This document shows positions 1 to 7,477 of a stretch of 13,018 nucleotides of DNA, piece by piece. Made by a program: the position numbers and the translations under genes. The first letter of the stretch is position 1. Each line of letters opens with the position of its first letter. The notes under the pieces are model-generated. The model was not told where the DNA came from. It made no database searches and saw nothing but the letters and a program-made list of their open reading frames with translations. The stretch is from an uncultured Prevotella sp. (GTDB lineage: Bacteria; Bacteroidota; Bacteroidia; Bacteroidales; Bacteroidaceae): NCBI GenBank assembly GCA_947095945.1, contig CAMUQM010000040.1, positions 1-13,018 on the forward strand, given 5' to 3'.

Positions 1-89
1 TCGGAGCCGACTTTGGTTCAGTACTCGGTGGCAACAACTATGGTATGCAGTTGACAATTACGAAACGAGGCTTGTTAGGAAAGAAATAG
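1..89 (+). CDS. C-terminal end of an unrecognised protein (partial)
   Basis: Reading frame 3 is open from the window edge to a TAG at 87-89 and gives a 28-residue tail ending in YGMQLTITKRGLLGKK. The alternating polar and apolar residues in YGMQLTITK would suit a beta strand, but that is weak and I do not recognise the family. The stop lies 33 nt before the lipoprotein gene at 123 with no terminator between, so the two are probably co-transcribed. The other two plus frames also stop early, so the choice of frame rests on this being the frame with the longest plausible protein-like tail next to the following gene. Confidence 0.5.
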   Translation, partial: GADFGSVLGGNNYGMQLTITKRGLLGKK

Positions 90-122
90 CCTCTTGATTA
101 CGAATATAGCAAGAAGTATAAA

Positions 123-572
123 ATGAAACGAATAAAGATATTATCCTTTGTCTTGCCGTTGCTGGCACTCCTCTTCTCCTCTTGTTCGTTGGAGACGGAT
201 AACGATGCAGGCAAAATGGAGGGAATGTGGCATCTTGTGAAGATAGAAGCGATGACAACGGTTGCGAGTGAAGACCTGAGTAATCAGGTTATTTTCTGGT
301 CTTTTCAGGCAAAACTTTTACAGATGGAGGATAAGACGGGACAGCATTATAGCTATCTCTATCGCTTCCGTATTGATAATGAGCAGTTGACTCTGACCTC
401 TCCCTATCAGTTTGATCGTGAAAATGGCGACCGACCACTAACTGCTTATGAGCCAACATTGGGACTCTATGGTATTAAAAGTCTTACCCCTGTGTTCCGT
501 ATTGAAAAGTTAGATCGTCGAAAGATGATATTGAATGATGGCAGTGTAAGGCTCTACTTTGATAAATTCTAA
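123..572 (+). CDS. Small lipocalin-like lipoprotein (DUF4847-like)
   Basis: A 149-residue protein. Residues 1-20 form a lipoprotein signal peptide (MKRIK followed by a leucine-rich core) with a lipobox LFSSC, so Cys21 would be lipidated; the next residues SLET carry no obvious inner-membrane retention aspartate at +2. The mature part opens with a GMWHLVKIE segment typical of lipocalin-like Bacteroidetes lipoproteins, where G-x-W begins the first strand, and ends with a run of short beta-type segments (RRKMILNDGSVRLYFDKF). This resembles the DUF4847 type of lipoprotein; I infer this from the length, the lipobox and the GxW start. No enzymatic motif is visible and the ligand is unknown. It follows the upstream partial gene by 33 nt with no promoter of its own that I can see. 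Confidence 0.8.
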   Translation: MKRIKILSFVLPLLALLFSSCSLETDNDAGKMEGMWHLVKIEAMTTVASEDLSNQVIFWSFQAKLLQMEDKTGQHYSYLYRFRIDNEQLTLTSPYQFDRENGDRPLTAYEPTLGLYGIKSLTPVFRIEKLDRRKMILNDGSVRLYFDKF

Positions 573-682
573 ATGGTAGTCGCCGATTGAACATTGTTGA
601 TATCATGTGACTCATTAGTATCTTACGATTCTTATCTTTATATTTATGACAGGCTTTGTCCCTCTTTAAGCAATGTGTTGAT

Positions 683-726
683 GCTTAACACATGATGTGC
701 GGAGGCTTAGCACCATTGGTGCGGAC
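683..726. repeat. Two-copy 22-bp palindromic tandem repeat
   Basis: Units at 683-704 and 705-726 share GCTTA(A/G)CAC at the start and GTGCGGA near the end. Each contains its own small inverted repeat: CACA-TGA-TGTG in the first and GCACC-ATT-GGTGC in the second. The loop-flanking bases differ between copies but stay paired, which suggests structure is kept. A more degenerate third unit may lie just to the left (about 663-682, with GTGTT at 675-679 pairing to AACAC at 687-691). The rest of the 573-821 gap holds no convincing ORF or RNA gene. Confidence 0.65.
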
Positions 727-821
727 CGTAAGATCATTATAAAGTGATGCTGGGGTAGAGCTAAGCAGGCGGATAGTAATTGTTTAAGAGATTACTTTTA
801 GCTTTTATGGCAACGAAATAA

Positions 822-849
822 CAAAAGGCAGGGATAAGCCTGCCTTTTG
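822..849 (-). terminator. Perfect 11-bp stem-loop terminator between convergent genes
   Basis: CAAAAGGCAGG at 822-832 pairs without mismatch with CCTGCCTTTTG at 839-849 around a 6-nt loop (GATAAG). It lies 56 nt beyond the stop of the minus-strand sugar-phosphate transferase, and the leftward transcript continues into a T-rich run (TTTTGTTATTT). It can also act on plus-strand transcripts from the lipoprotein gene, so it is probably bidirectional. Confidence 0.85.
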
Positions 850-905
850 TGTATATATTAATAACGCTTCTTTGCTTTTTAGTTTCTTACCTTTTTACCT
901 TCCCT

Positions 906-2012
906 TTATTCGGTAAATGGGAGTCCGCCCTTTCTTCTTATAAAGATGTCGAGTGTATAGTGGAAGGTAGTATAGATGATAATATCTATTGCAATAATCC
1001 ATGTCACAACAAGCTGATTGAAAAGTGAAAGGTTGATGATGATAAATATAATTGACAAAGCTATGACACTTATCAATGCCTGATGCTGTGTCAATCCTGC
1101 ACGCATCAGCTTGTGATGGATATGGTTCTTATCTGCTCTGAAAAGAGGTTTATGGTGTAAGAGTCGTACGATGATGACTCTGAATACATCAAAAGTAGGC
1201 ACGAGAAGTAAGGTCACAGAGAGAAGGGTTGCTCCTTTCTGATAAGGCATGACATTTGGATTGTACATACAGAACTTAATCAATAGCACTCCCAAGATAT
1301 AGCCAAGTGTCAGACTACCAGAGTCTCCCATGAATATCTTTTGGTTCTTTTCTTCTTTTCCCCAGATGTTATGATAAAGGAAAGGAATCAATACCCCCAT
1401 CAATCCTGCAATAAGGATGCAGTAGACCCATATCTGTTCACGTTGGAAGATATAGAAAAGACCGCATAAAGCAATGAGGGAAAGGCTGGCAGATAGTCCG
1501 TCAATACCATCAATTAAGTTGATGGCATTCATTATAAATACCAGTACACCAATGGTTAACACCATTCCAACAATTGATGGAATCTCATAGATGCCTAAGA
1601 AACCATAGAGATTGTTGATGTAAAGATAGGACATCGGTAGCAAGCTGGCAACTATAATCTGCATGAGAAGTTTTACTCTCGCTCTTACCCCGAAGATGTC
1701 GTCAATAACGCCAGTTATATAGATAATAGTGATACCCACACCAAAGAAGATGCTCCATGGACTGACACCAATCTTGCTGCCTTTGCTTGTATATACCCAC
1801 GCCAATAGGGCTACGATGGTAGCAATCAGCATGCTGGGCATGAAAGATACGCCACCTAAGCGAGGAATAGCGTTCTTGTGTACTTTCCGGGCATCTGGTG
1901 TATCATATAGTTTTCTCTTCTTGCAGAATGAGAGGATTTGTGGAATCATAATGAATCCACAAACAGCACTCATGGTAAATGCAAAAAGACTTATTAAAGT
2001 ATATGTCGACAT
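906..2012 (-). CDS. WecA/TagO/MraY-family undecaprenyl-phosphate sugar-1-phosphate transferase
   Basis: An integral inner-membrane enzyme that transfers a HexNAc-1-phosphate from a UDP-sugar to undecaprenyl phosphate, the first step of O-antigen or wall glycan assembly. All family landmarks are present (numbering from the ATG at 2012, 368 aa): DARKVHKNAIPRLGG at 40-54, the metal-binding DD at 104-105, NAINLIDGIDG at 162-172, GDSGS at 229-233 and the HIHH motif at 297-300. About ten hydrophobic helices surround them. A TTG codon at 2045 would add 11 polar residues; I prefer the ATG at 2012 because MSTYTLISLF leads directly into the first helix. The HIHH motif and length favour the WecA/TagO branch over MraY. 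It is divergent from the glycosyltransferase block and probably initiates that repeat unit. The sugar specificity (GlcNAc, GalNAc or another) cannot be read from the sequence. Confidence 0.93.
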   Translation of the reverse strand: MSTYTLISLFAFTMSAVCGFIMIPQILSFCKKRKLYDTPDARKVHKNAIPRLGGVSFMPSMLIATIVALLAWVYTSKGSKIGVSPWSIFFGVGITIIYITGVIDDIFGVRARVKLLMQIIVASLLPMSYLYINNLYGFLGIYEIPSIVGMVLTIGVLVFIMNAINLIDGIDGLSASLSLIALCGLFYIFQREQIWVYCILIAGLMGVLIPFLYHNIWGKEEKNQKIFMGDSGSLTLGYILGVLLIKFCMYNPNVMPYQKGATLLSVTLLLVPTFDVFRVIIVRLLHHKPLFRADKNHIHHKLMRAGLTQHQALISVIALSIIFIIINLSLFNQLVVTWIIAIDIIIYTTFHYTLDIFIRRKGGLPFTE

Positions 2013-2157
2013 TTTGCTTGTATTCTTGTGCTTAATAAAACTCAATAATTGTAATAATATTGTATTTGGGTGTGAGAAAAAGTATAATAAATCTCTGCTA
2101 ATACTTGTTTTTGCGAAATCTTCTTACGTTGAATAGTTATTTGTTATTTTCTTTTTG

Positions 2158-2165
2158 TAAATTTG
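2158..2165 (+). promoter_or_regulatory. Candidate Bacteroidetes -7 box upstream of the first GT2
   Basis: TAAATTTG matches the Bacteroidetes sigma-ABfr -7 consensus TAnnTTTG. Transcription would start near 2172, giving a leader of roughly 85 nt before the ATG at 2258. No TTTG lies at the expected 19-nt spacing; the nearest, at 2140-2143, leaves only 14 nt. The box is therefore supported but the promoter is incomplete. Confidence 0.4.
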
Positions 2166-2257
2166 TAGCTAAAGAATATTAATTGAGTCGTTGTATGTCT
2201 TGGGCATGGGGCGGTTCTTTTAAGTATTTTTTTTAAATAATCCTTTAGCATCGACGT

Positions 2258-3078
2258 ATGGAACGAATTGACATATCAGTATTAATGGCTGTTTACAAGA
2301 ATGATAATCCTGCTTTCCTTCGCGAAAGTTTAGAGAGTATCTTTTCTCAGACTGTGGAGGCTGCTGAGGTCGTTTTGTTAGAGGATGGACCGTTGACGGA
2401 TTCGTTGTATGAGGTTGTTGAGTCTTTTGCTTCACGTTATCCGTCGTTGAAGGTGGTGTCATACCCAGAGAACAGAGGATTGGGTAAGACCTAAATGATG
2501 GCTTGCAGCTTTGTAAATATGACATTGTAGCCCGTATGGATGCCGATGATATTTGTAAACCTAATAGATTGGAGGTTGAGTATAACTGGCTGAAAGCGCA
2601 TGAGGATTATGATGTGATAGGCTCTTGGGTAGATGAGTTTATGGAGGATAAGATGCTGGTAAAGTCTATAAGAAAAGTCCCTGAACACTATGATGAGATA
2701 AGGAAATACGCTCAGTATAGATGTCCAGCAAATCATCCGACGGTGATGTATAGAAAAGCAGCAGTGATGGCAGTGGGTGGTTATCTCACAGAATACTTCC
2801 CTGAAGACTATTTCCTTTGGTTGCGAATGCTCAAAAATGGAAGTAAGTTTCATAATATTCAGGAGTCTTTGTTGTGGTTCCTTTATTCGGAGGAGACTGT
2901 GGCAAGGCGAGGTGGCTGGAAATATGCTTGTGATGAGGTGCGCATCTTGGTCAAAATGCTGAAGATGGGCTTCATCCCTTTCAATATATTTTGTCAAAGT
3001 GTTGTTATCCGATTTACCACTCGTGTTATGCCTTTGCCTATTCGTCAGCGGTTGTATAATCTGATAAGGAAAACATAG
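2258..3078 (+). pseudogene. Family 2 glycosyltransferase, frameshifted
   Basis: The first frame encodes 78 residues beginning MERIDISVLMAVYKND, with the GT-A nucleotide-binding start (ISVLMAVY) and LLEDGP, then stops at 2492-2494 directly after NRGLGK. The next frame continues at 2491 with LNDGLQLCKYDIVARMDADDI, which contains the DxD metal and nucleotide-sugar motif (MDADD), and runs to the stop at 3076-3078. In intact relatives the segment reads GLGKALNDGL, so one base is missing at about 2489-2490. Repairing it gives a protein of about 273 residues, a normal length for a small GT2. It would transfer one sugar of the polysaccharide repeat unit in the cytoplasm; donor and acceptor are unknown. 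A gap of 136 nt containing a promoter box separates it from wzz. Either a real inactivation or a sequencing error would explain the break; the latter is likely given two more indels just downstream. Confidence 0.88.
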
Positions 3079-3144
3079 GATACGCTATTTATCAAGCTTA
3101 GCAATATCCGTTTAATCTACATAGAGATAATACAATAAAACAGT

Positions 3145-3152
3145 TAACTTTG
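3145..3152 (+). promoter_or_regulatory. Candidate -7 box for the wzz-wzx-wzy operon
   Basis: TAACTTTG is an exact match to the Bacteroidetes TAnnTTTG consensus and sits 62 nt before the wzz ATG in an otherwise AT-rich gap. No clear -33 TTTG is present at the usual distance. The implied leader is about 55 nt. Confidence 0.55.
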
Positions 3153-3214
3153 CGTTTCTATTCTTATATCGCAGTTAATTATTAACGATAAATACTGAAT
3201 AAAATATAGTTTCA

Positions 3215-4267
3215 ATGGAAGACAAAAAGAAAGAGAATGTTGCAGTAGTTTCCTTTCTTAAAAAACTTAAGCGCGATTTGATACGATACGTTATCGTTTT
3301 TGTCGTTGCTTTGGTAGGTTCAATCTTAGTGATTCTGCCTGTTCCTCGCTATTATAAGTGCGACATATCCCTCGCTCCTGAAATGGATAATACTGAGGGA
3401 GGTGGTAAGTTGAGTTCTATTGCGTCTTCCTTTGGTGTGGATCTTGGTGATGTTGCTTCTGGTAATGCCTTGCAGCCAAGCCTTTATCCAGACTTGATGA
3501 AGTCTAATGAGTTTTATTAAGAGTCTGCTACAGATTTCTGTAACGACAAAAGATGGTTCGATAAAGACCAGTTACTATGACTATCTTTATAATTATCAGA
3601 AGGAGTCGCCTTATGCAAAAGTAATCGGATGGGTTGGGAAGAAGTTTGGCGAAAAGGATAGTCTTACGAATAAAACAGACACTATTAACCCGTTTATGCT
3701 TAATAAAAAGCAAGACGAAATATTCACACAAATAAAGAATAGTATTGCTTGTGATATTGATATTAAGACGGGTTTGATAACTATTTCTGTGGAAGATCAG
3801 GCCCCATTGATTAGTGCTACGATAGCTGATTCGGTGCGAGCTAAATTGCAAAACTTCATCACCAACTATAAAACAAATAAGATGAAGAATGACGTGAAGT
3901 ATTATACAAAGTTGGTAGCGGAGGCAAAGACAAAGTATGAGAACGACGTCAGAAGTATGCAACCTTCTCTGATGCGAACCAAGATGTTATCTTGCAGGAA
4001 CTTCAATCACAGCGTGATGACTTGGAGAATGATATGCAATTGAAGTTTAATGCTTATAGTGCGTTGAGTACTCAGCTGCAAAATGCACAAGCAAAGTTGC
4101 AGGAGCATACTCTTTCTTTTACAACAGTTCAGAGCGCATCTGTACCTGTTAAGCCTGCTGGACCAAAGCGAATGGCATTTGTCTTTATTGTTGTTTTCCT
4201 AAGCCTGATGGTTACATTCGTTATTTGTAACTTCTCATTGTTGTTTGGTGGAGCAAAGGGCGAGTAG
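3215..4267 (+). pseudogene. wzz: Wzz-type chain-length determinant, two frameshifts
   Basis: Three overlapping frames make one protein of about 350 residues. Part one (from 3215) has a cytoplasmic Lys-rich start, a membrane helix at about 23-43 and the periplasmic start LPVPRYYKCDISLAP; it ends NEF then stops at 3518-3520. Part two resumes with FIKSLLQISV and runs to KYEN (3942-3944). Part three resumes as RQKYATFSDANQDVI at 3947 and ends with a coiled-coil-like QELQSQRDDLEN region, a proline-containing VPVKPAGPKR and a second helix (AFVFIVVFLSLMVTFVIC). Two terminal helices around a periplasmic domain with a Pro-rich stretch before the second is the polysaccharide co-polymerase pattern. The breaks fit one extra T in the T4 run at 3512-3515 and one missing base at 3945-3946, which cancel overall. 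No kinase domain follows, so this is Wzz rather than Wzc-like. It would set O-chain length with Wzy. Confidence 0.87.
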
Positions 4268-4270
4268 TTA

Positions 4271-5584
4271 ATGATAACAGTTAAGGATATAATAACTCGT
4301 ATAAACTCATCTTCTATATCACGAAGAATGGGGCAAGGACTGGTATGGTCGTTCACAGGAACGGCTTTGGAGAAGTTCCTTACCTTAGTCGTAGGTATCA
4401 TCTGTGCCCATATCTTGCAGAAAGAAGCATACGGAGAGTTCTCTATGGTGCGCTCTACGATTAATATGTTTATTGTTCTTGGCTCTGCTGGTTTGGGTGT
4501 TACATCAACCAAGTATATTGCTGAATATCGGGAGAAGCAGGCAGATAAGATTCCTGCTGTGTATGCTGCGACAAACTTCTTCGGTCTTTTAATGGCGGTG
4601 ATAACGGCAATCCTGATATTGTTAGGCGCACCATTCATTGCGAATAACATCCTTCACCATCCAAGTATAGTCTTGCCAGTACGTGTAGGTGTGGTGTTAT
4701 TGTTCTTTTCTATTATCAATGGCGTACAGAATGGAGCATTGATGGGCTTTGAGAACTTCAAGGCAATAGCTATCAACACATTGTTAGGAAGTATCTTAGA
4801 GTCTGTCTTGACAATACTTGGAGCTTATTATTTTGGCGTTAATGGAGCTGTTCTTGGCTTTGGAATGGGATTCATCTTGATTTTTGTAATGAATCATTTG
4901 TCTTTCAATAAGAATTTTTCAGCAATTCAAATAAAGAAGTTAAGTATCAAGAAACTCCATCTAAAGGATTTCTCTATCTTATATACTTACAGCCTGCCAG
5001 CCGCTTTGTCGGCATTACTTATTACCCCTTCATTCTGGCTAATACGCTCAATACTTGTGTGTTCAGAGGGTTTTCAAGAGCTTGCTGTCTTTGAGGCGGC
5101 TGACCAGTGGAAGGTTATTATTCTGTTCATTCCCACAGCTTTTAGTCAGATAGTTCTCCCCATCCTATCGAGTTTGAATAAGGAAAAGACTTCTTTCGTA
5201 TCTACTTTGAAGTATAATATGCTCATTGTAGGCATTACGGCTTTGTTATTATCTATCGGTGTAATGCTCTTCGGCGGTTTTATTATGCGACTATACGGTG
5301 CTACTTATGACAATTCTGTACCCGTGCAGATACTTGCTATATCAACAATATTCTCTGCATTGGCTAATGTTCTTGAGATGGCAGTGTATAGTCTTGGTAA
5401 GATGTGGCAATGCTTTGCTATCAATATAGTTTGGGCTTTACTGATGGTTGGATGCTCTTATTATTTTTGTATGAGAGGAGATGGGGCTAATGGTCTGTCA
5501 ATGGCGGTATTAGTCTCTTATGTAGTGTCCTTCTTTATGTTTTTGGTGTACACCATCATTGTTGTTAGGAAGGAGGTAAAGTGA
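4271..5584 (+). CDS. wzx: Wzx-type lipid-linked oligosaccharide flippase
   Basis: A 437-residue polytopic membrane protein of the polysaccharide transporter (PST/MOP) family. The N-terminus has the usual short cytoplasmic lead (about 30 residues) followed by GLVWSFTGTALEKFLTLVVG and the segment LQKEAYGEFSMVRST, comparable to the conserved LGxxxYGxFS region after the first helix of Wzx proteins. Around 12 or more hydrophobic helices follow, with the break between bundles near the Lys-rich stretch NKNFSAIQIKKLSIKK. It would flip the undecaprenyl-linked repeat unit to the periplasmic face. It starts 3 nt after the wzz stop and its TGA overlaps the ATG of the polymerase gene, indicating translational coupling in one operon. 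Length is normal for the family and the frame is intact. Confidence 0.92.
   Translation: MITVKDIITRINSSSISRRMGQGLVWSFTGTALEKFLTLVVGIICAHILQKEAYGEFSMVRSTINMFIVLGSAGLGVTSTKYIAEYREKQADKIPAVYAATNFFGLLMAVITAILILLGAPFIANNILHHPSIVLPVRVGVVLLFFSIINGVQNGALMGFENFKAIAINTLLGSILESVLTILGAYYFGVNGAVLGFGMGFILIFVMNHLSFNKNFSAIQIKKLSIKKLHLKDFSILYTYSLPAALSALLITPSFWLIRSILVCSEGFQELAVFEAADQWKVIILFIPTAFSQIVLPILSSLNKEKTSFVSTLKYNMLIVGITALLLSIGVMLFGGFIMRLYGATYDNSVPVQILAISTIFSALANVLEMAVYSLGKMWQCFAINIVWALLMVGCSYYFCMRGDGANGLSMAVLVSYVVSFFMFLVYTIIVVRKEVK
5571..5576 (+). promoter_or_regulatory. Shine-Dalgarno-like AGGAGG before wzy
   Basis: AGGAGG ends 7 nt before the ATG at 5584 and is only 4 nt from the GTG at 5581. The spacing selects the ATG, which overlaps the wzx stop in TGATG. 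A canonical Shine-Dalgarno is uncommon in Bacteroidetes, and this one lies inside the final wzx codons (encoding RKEV), so it may be partly coincidental. Confidence 0.5.
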
Positions 5585-6732
5585 TGTCAGAGAAGGTTCG
5601 TTATGTCTTGTTTGCATTCTGTCTTTTCCTTACACAGATACTGGGTACGGGCATTGTCCCTATGGGATTGTTTGCCCTTTCGTTGTTGATGATCTTCTCA
5701 CCAACCACCTTTCTTAGAAGTCTGAGATATACCCCAATATTCTTTTTATTTATCTGTCTATCCTTAGGAGTCGGAGTTTATTTCGCATTATGCGATGGTT
5801 TAAAACCTTGGAACATAGCTTATTGGGGACAATTCTACTTCCTTTGTATTCTTCTCTTAGGTGTTAAAGATAAGAGGATGTGCTTGGAAGCGTTGCGCAC
5901 CTTCGTTTTTATCATCTTTATCCTTGACTTTGGAACGAATCTCTTGTTCCTTATAGGTGTGAATGTACCTTGGACAGAACTGCCGCCTGTACGCCCCGGA
6001 GAAGCACTTGCGCGTTTTCCTGGGTTTAAGGGTAATGCTTTATATTCAGGAAGTATCACCTTTGTGAGTGCTTGCTATATGCTAAACCAGAAGAAGGTGA
6101 ATAAACTTGTCTTCTACATCGGTCTTGCCTCAATGGTTGGTAACCTTATCCTTTCTGGTTCTTATCGCTATCTTATTATTGGAGTGGTTGTAGCAACGAT
6201 GTATTACCTTCGCTTGTATAGGAGCAAGATAATGATGACTGGAATGTATGTGTCAAGTATTATCATTGTGTTTATGGCAACACTTGTCACGATGTTCTCC
6301 AATCTTAGCAACTTCTATCGAGCGTTTATATGGTTCCATTTCGTAAAGGAAATTGCTAAGGACCCATGGATAGGACACGGCTTCTTCAATATACATCTTG
6401 ATGAATATCAGGACTTCAGCACTCCTTCTCACTTGATAGCCAATGGCGTAACAGAGTCTTGTATTCTGACGATAGGTTATAGCTTTGGTGTTATTGTTCT
6501 GCTGTTTTTCCTCGTAAGTATTGTCAAGACCTTATTAAGATATAAGTCATACAAACAATATTCTGTAGAGCTGGGCTTGTTCCTCGGTCTTACATTGGAC
6601 CTTTTCTGGGGTGGAAGCTTTGATAATACTTATACCTTTGCGTTATTATTATTGAGCTGGTATCTGATAAATCAAACAGCTTGTAAAAAACAATTGGATG
6701 AAGACATTCACGATAGTACTGCCGACGTATAA
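5584..6732 (+). CDS. wzy: Wzy-type O-antigen polymerase
   Basis: A 382-residue protein that is hydrophobic along nearly its whole length, with about ten to eleven membrane helices. It has a longer polar loop around residues 125-150 (NVPWTELPPVRPGEALARFPGF) and a second near 255-295 containing KDPWIGHGFFNIHLDEY. A WxGxGxxN-like segment in a large periplasmic loop is typical of the Wzy/O-antigen ligase superfamily. Position between wzx and glycosyltransferases, after wzz, argues for polymerase rather than ligase, although sequence alone does not separate the two firmly. It would join repeat units at the periplasmic face. The ATG at 5584 is preferred to the GTG at 5581 because of the TGATG overlap and spacing from AGGAGG. 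Its last 35 nt overlap the next gene. Confidence 0.87.
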   Translation: MSEKVRYVLFAFCLFLTQILGTGIVPMGLFALSLLMIFSPTTFLRSLRYTPIFFLFICLSLGVGVYFALCDGLKPWNIAYWGQFYFLCILLLGVKDKRMCLEALRTFVFIIFILDFGTNLLFLIGVNVPWTELPPVRPGEALARFPGFKGNALYSGSITFVSACYMLNQKKVNKLVFYIGLASMVGNLILSGSYRYLIIGVVVATMYYLRLYRSKIMMTGMYVSSIIIVFMATLVTMFSNLSNFYRAFIWFHFVKEIAKDPWIGHGFFNIHLDEYQDFSTPSHLIANGVTESCILTIGYSFGVIVLLFFLVSIVKTLLRYKSYKQYSVELGLFLGLTLDLFWGGSFDNTYTFALLLLSWYLINQTACKKQLDEDIHDSTADV

Positions 6733-7477
6733 TAATCTCGACCTTTTCAAGAGTGCGTACAGTTCTGTCTGTAAGCAAGACTTTAAGGACTATGAGATTG
6801 TTGTAGTAGATGATTCCAATGATTCGTCTATAGAGGATTACGTGTCTTCGCTTAATAATCCAATCCTAACTTATCGGCATCACATACCCTCTGCTGGTGC
6901 GGTAAACAATTGGAATCATGGATTACAATTGGCAAATGGTAGATATGTTGTTGTAGTACATCATGATGAAGCCTTCGAAGAAGAGAATTGTCTAACTTCT
7001 CTAAATGAGCAATTTCAAAAGGAAAATGACGTACTTGTGACTCGAGTAAAGGTCTTTAATGCTGGCGTATTAAAGCCTAATGTCTTTTCACAAGCAGTAA
7101 TGAAATTCTTTATAGCCAGTCCTTCTCTTCTATTCCTTTGTAATGTCATTGGTCCTTGCTCTTGTGTGGCATTTAAACGGGAGCATCTAATCGAATTCGA
7201 CAATAGACTTAACTGGCTGGTTGATGTCGATTGGTATTATCGTCTACTGAAAGGTAAGCGGAGAAAGTTCTTAGACTATCTTCATATTAACTCTTTTAAT
7301 GATCACGAAGATAAGATTACAAACCAGATAGATGTGAAGCAATCTGAGGTGAAGGACATTGCTGTTCTCAACTCAAAATATAAGTATCATCTTCTGTTAA
7401 GATGTTGCTTGTTTGTTAATAAAGCAGTTATGCTCAATGATTTAAAGGGTATAATAAAGAAAGTAATACGCAAATGA
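6698..7477 (+). CDS. Family 2 glycosyltransferase with HHDE at the DxD position
   Basis: A 259-residue soluble GT-A protein. FTIVLPTYNN (4-13) opens the nucleotide-binding fold and VVVDDSNDSS (35-44) carries the conserved acidic pair at 38-39. At the place of the usual DxD, residues 88-91 read HHDE, a known kind of variant in polysaccharide GT2s where the HDD/HDE form replaces DxD. DVDWYYRL at 176-183 is the likely acceptor-side acidic motif. It would add one sugar to the lipid-linked intermediate in the cytoplasm; donor and acceptor cannot be inferred. The ATG at 6698 lies within the end of wzy and is the right start, as the family's first strand begins at residue 4. Its TGA overlaps the ATG of the fucosyltransferase gene (ATGA), so the two are coupled. 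Confidence 0.9.
   Translation: MKTFTIVLPTYNNLDLFKSAYSSVCKQDFKDYEIVVVDDSNDSSIEDYVSSLNNPILTYRHHIPSAGAVNNWNHGLQLANGRYVVVVHHDEAFEEENCLTSLNEQFQKENDVLVTRVKVFNAGVLKPNVFSQAVMKFFIASPSLLFLCNVIGPCSCVAFKREHLIEFDNRLNWLVDVDWYYRLLKGKRRKFLDYLHINSFNDHEDKITNQIDVKQSEVKDIAVLNSKYKYHLLLRCCLFVNKAVMLNDLKGIIKKVIRK

Noticed and set aside
2013..2045. TTG start at 2045 for the sugar-phosphate transferase
   Set aside because: It only adds 11 polar residues before the first helix; the ATG at 2012 fits the family start better.
1729..2136. Plus-strand ORF of 135 codons opposite the sugar-phosphate transferase
   Set aside because: It is an antisense shadow of a gene with all family motifs and shows no domain-like sequence.
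2486..2503. Programmed ribosomal frameshift in the first GT2
   Set aside because: There is no slippery heptamer or downstream structure, such signals are not expected in this family, and two similar indels occur nearby.
2220..2997. Two minus-strand ORFs opposite the first GT2
   Set aside because: Both are antisense to a recognisable glycosyltransferase and have no recognisable protein features.
3507..3520. Phase-variable T tract in wzz
   Set aside because: Only four T residues are present, too short for slipped-strand switching, and a second indel downstream would still break the frame.
4129..4650. Minus-strand ORF of 173 codons across the wzz-wzx junction
   Set aside because: It spans the boundary of two well-supported plus-strand genes and resembles no family.
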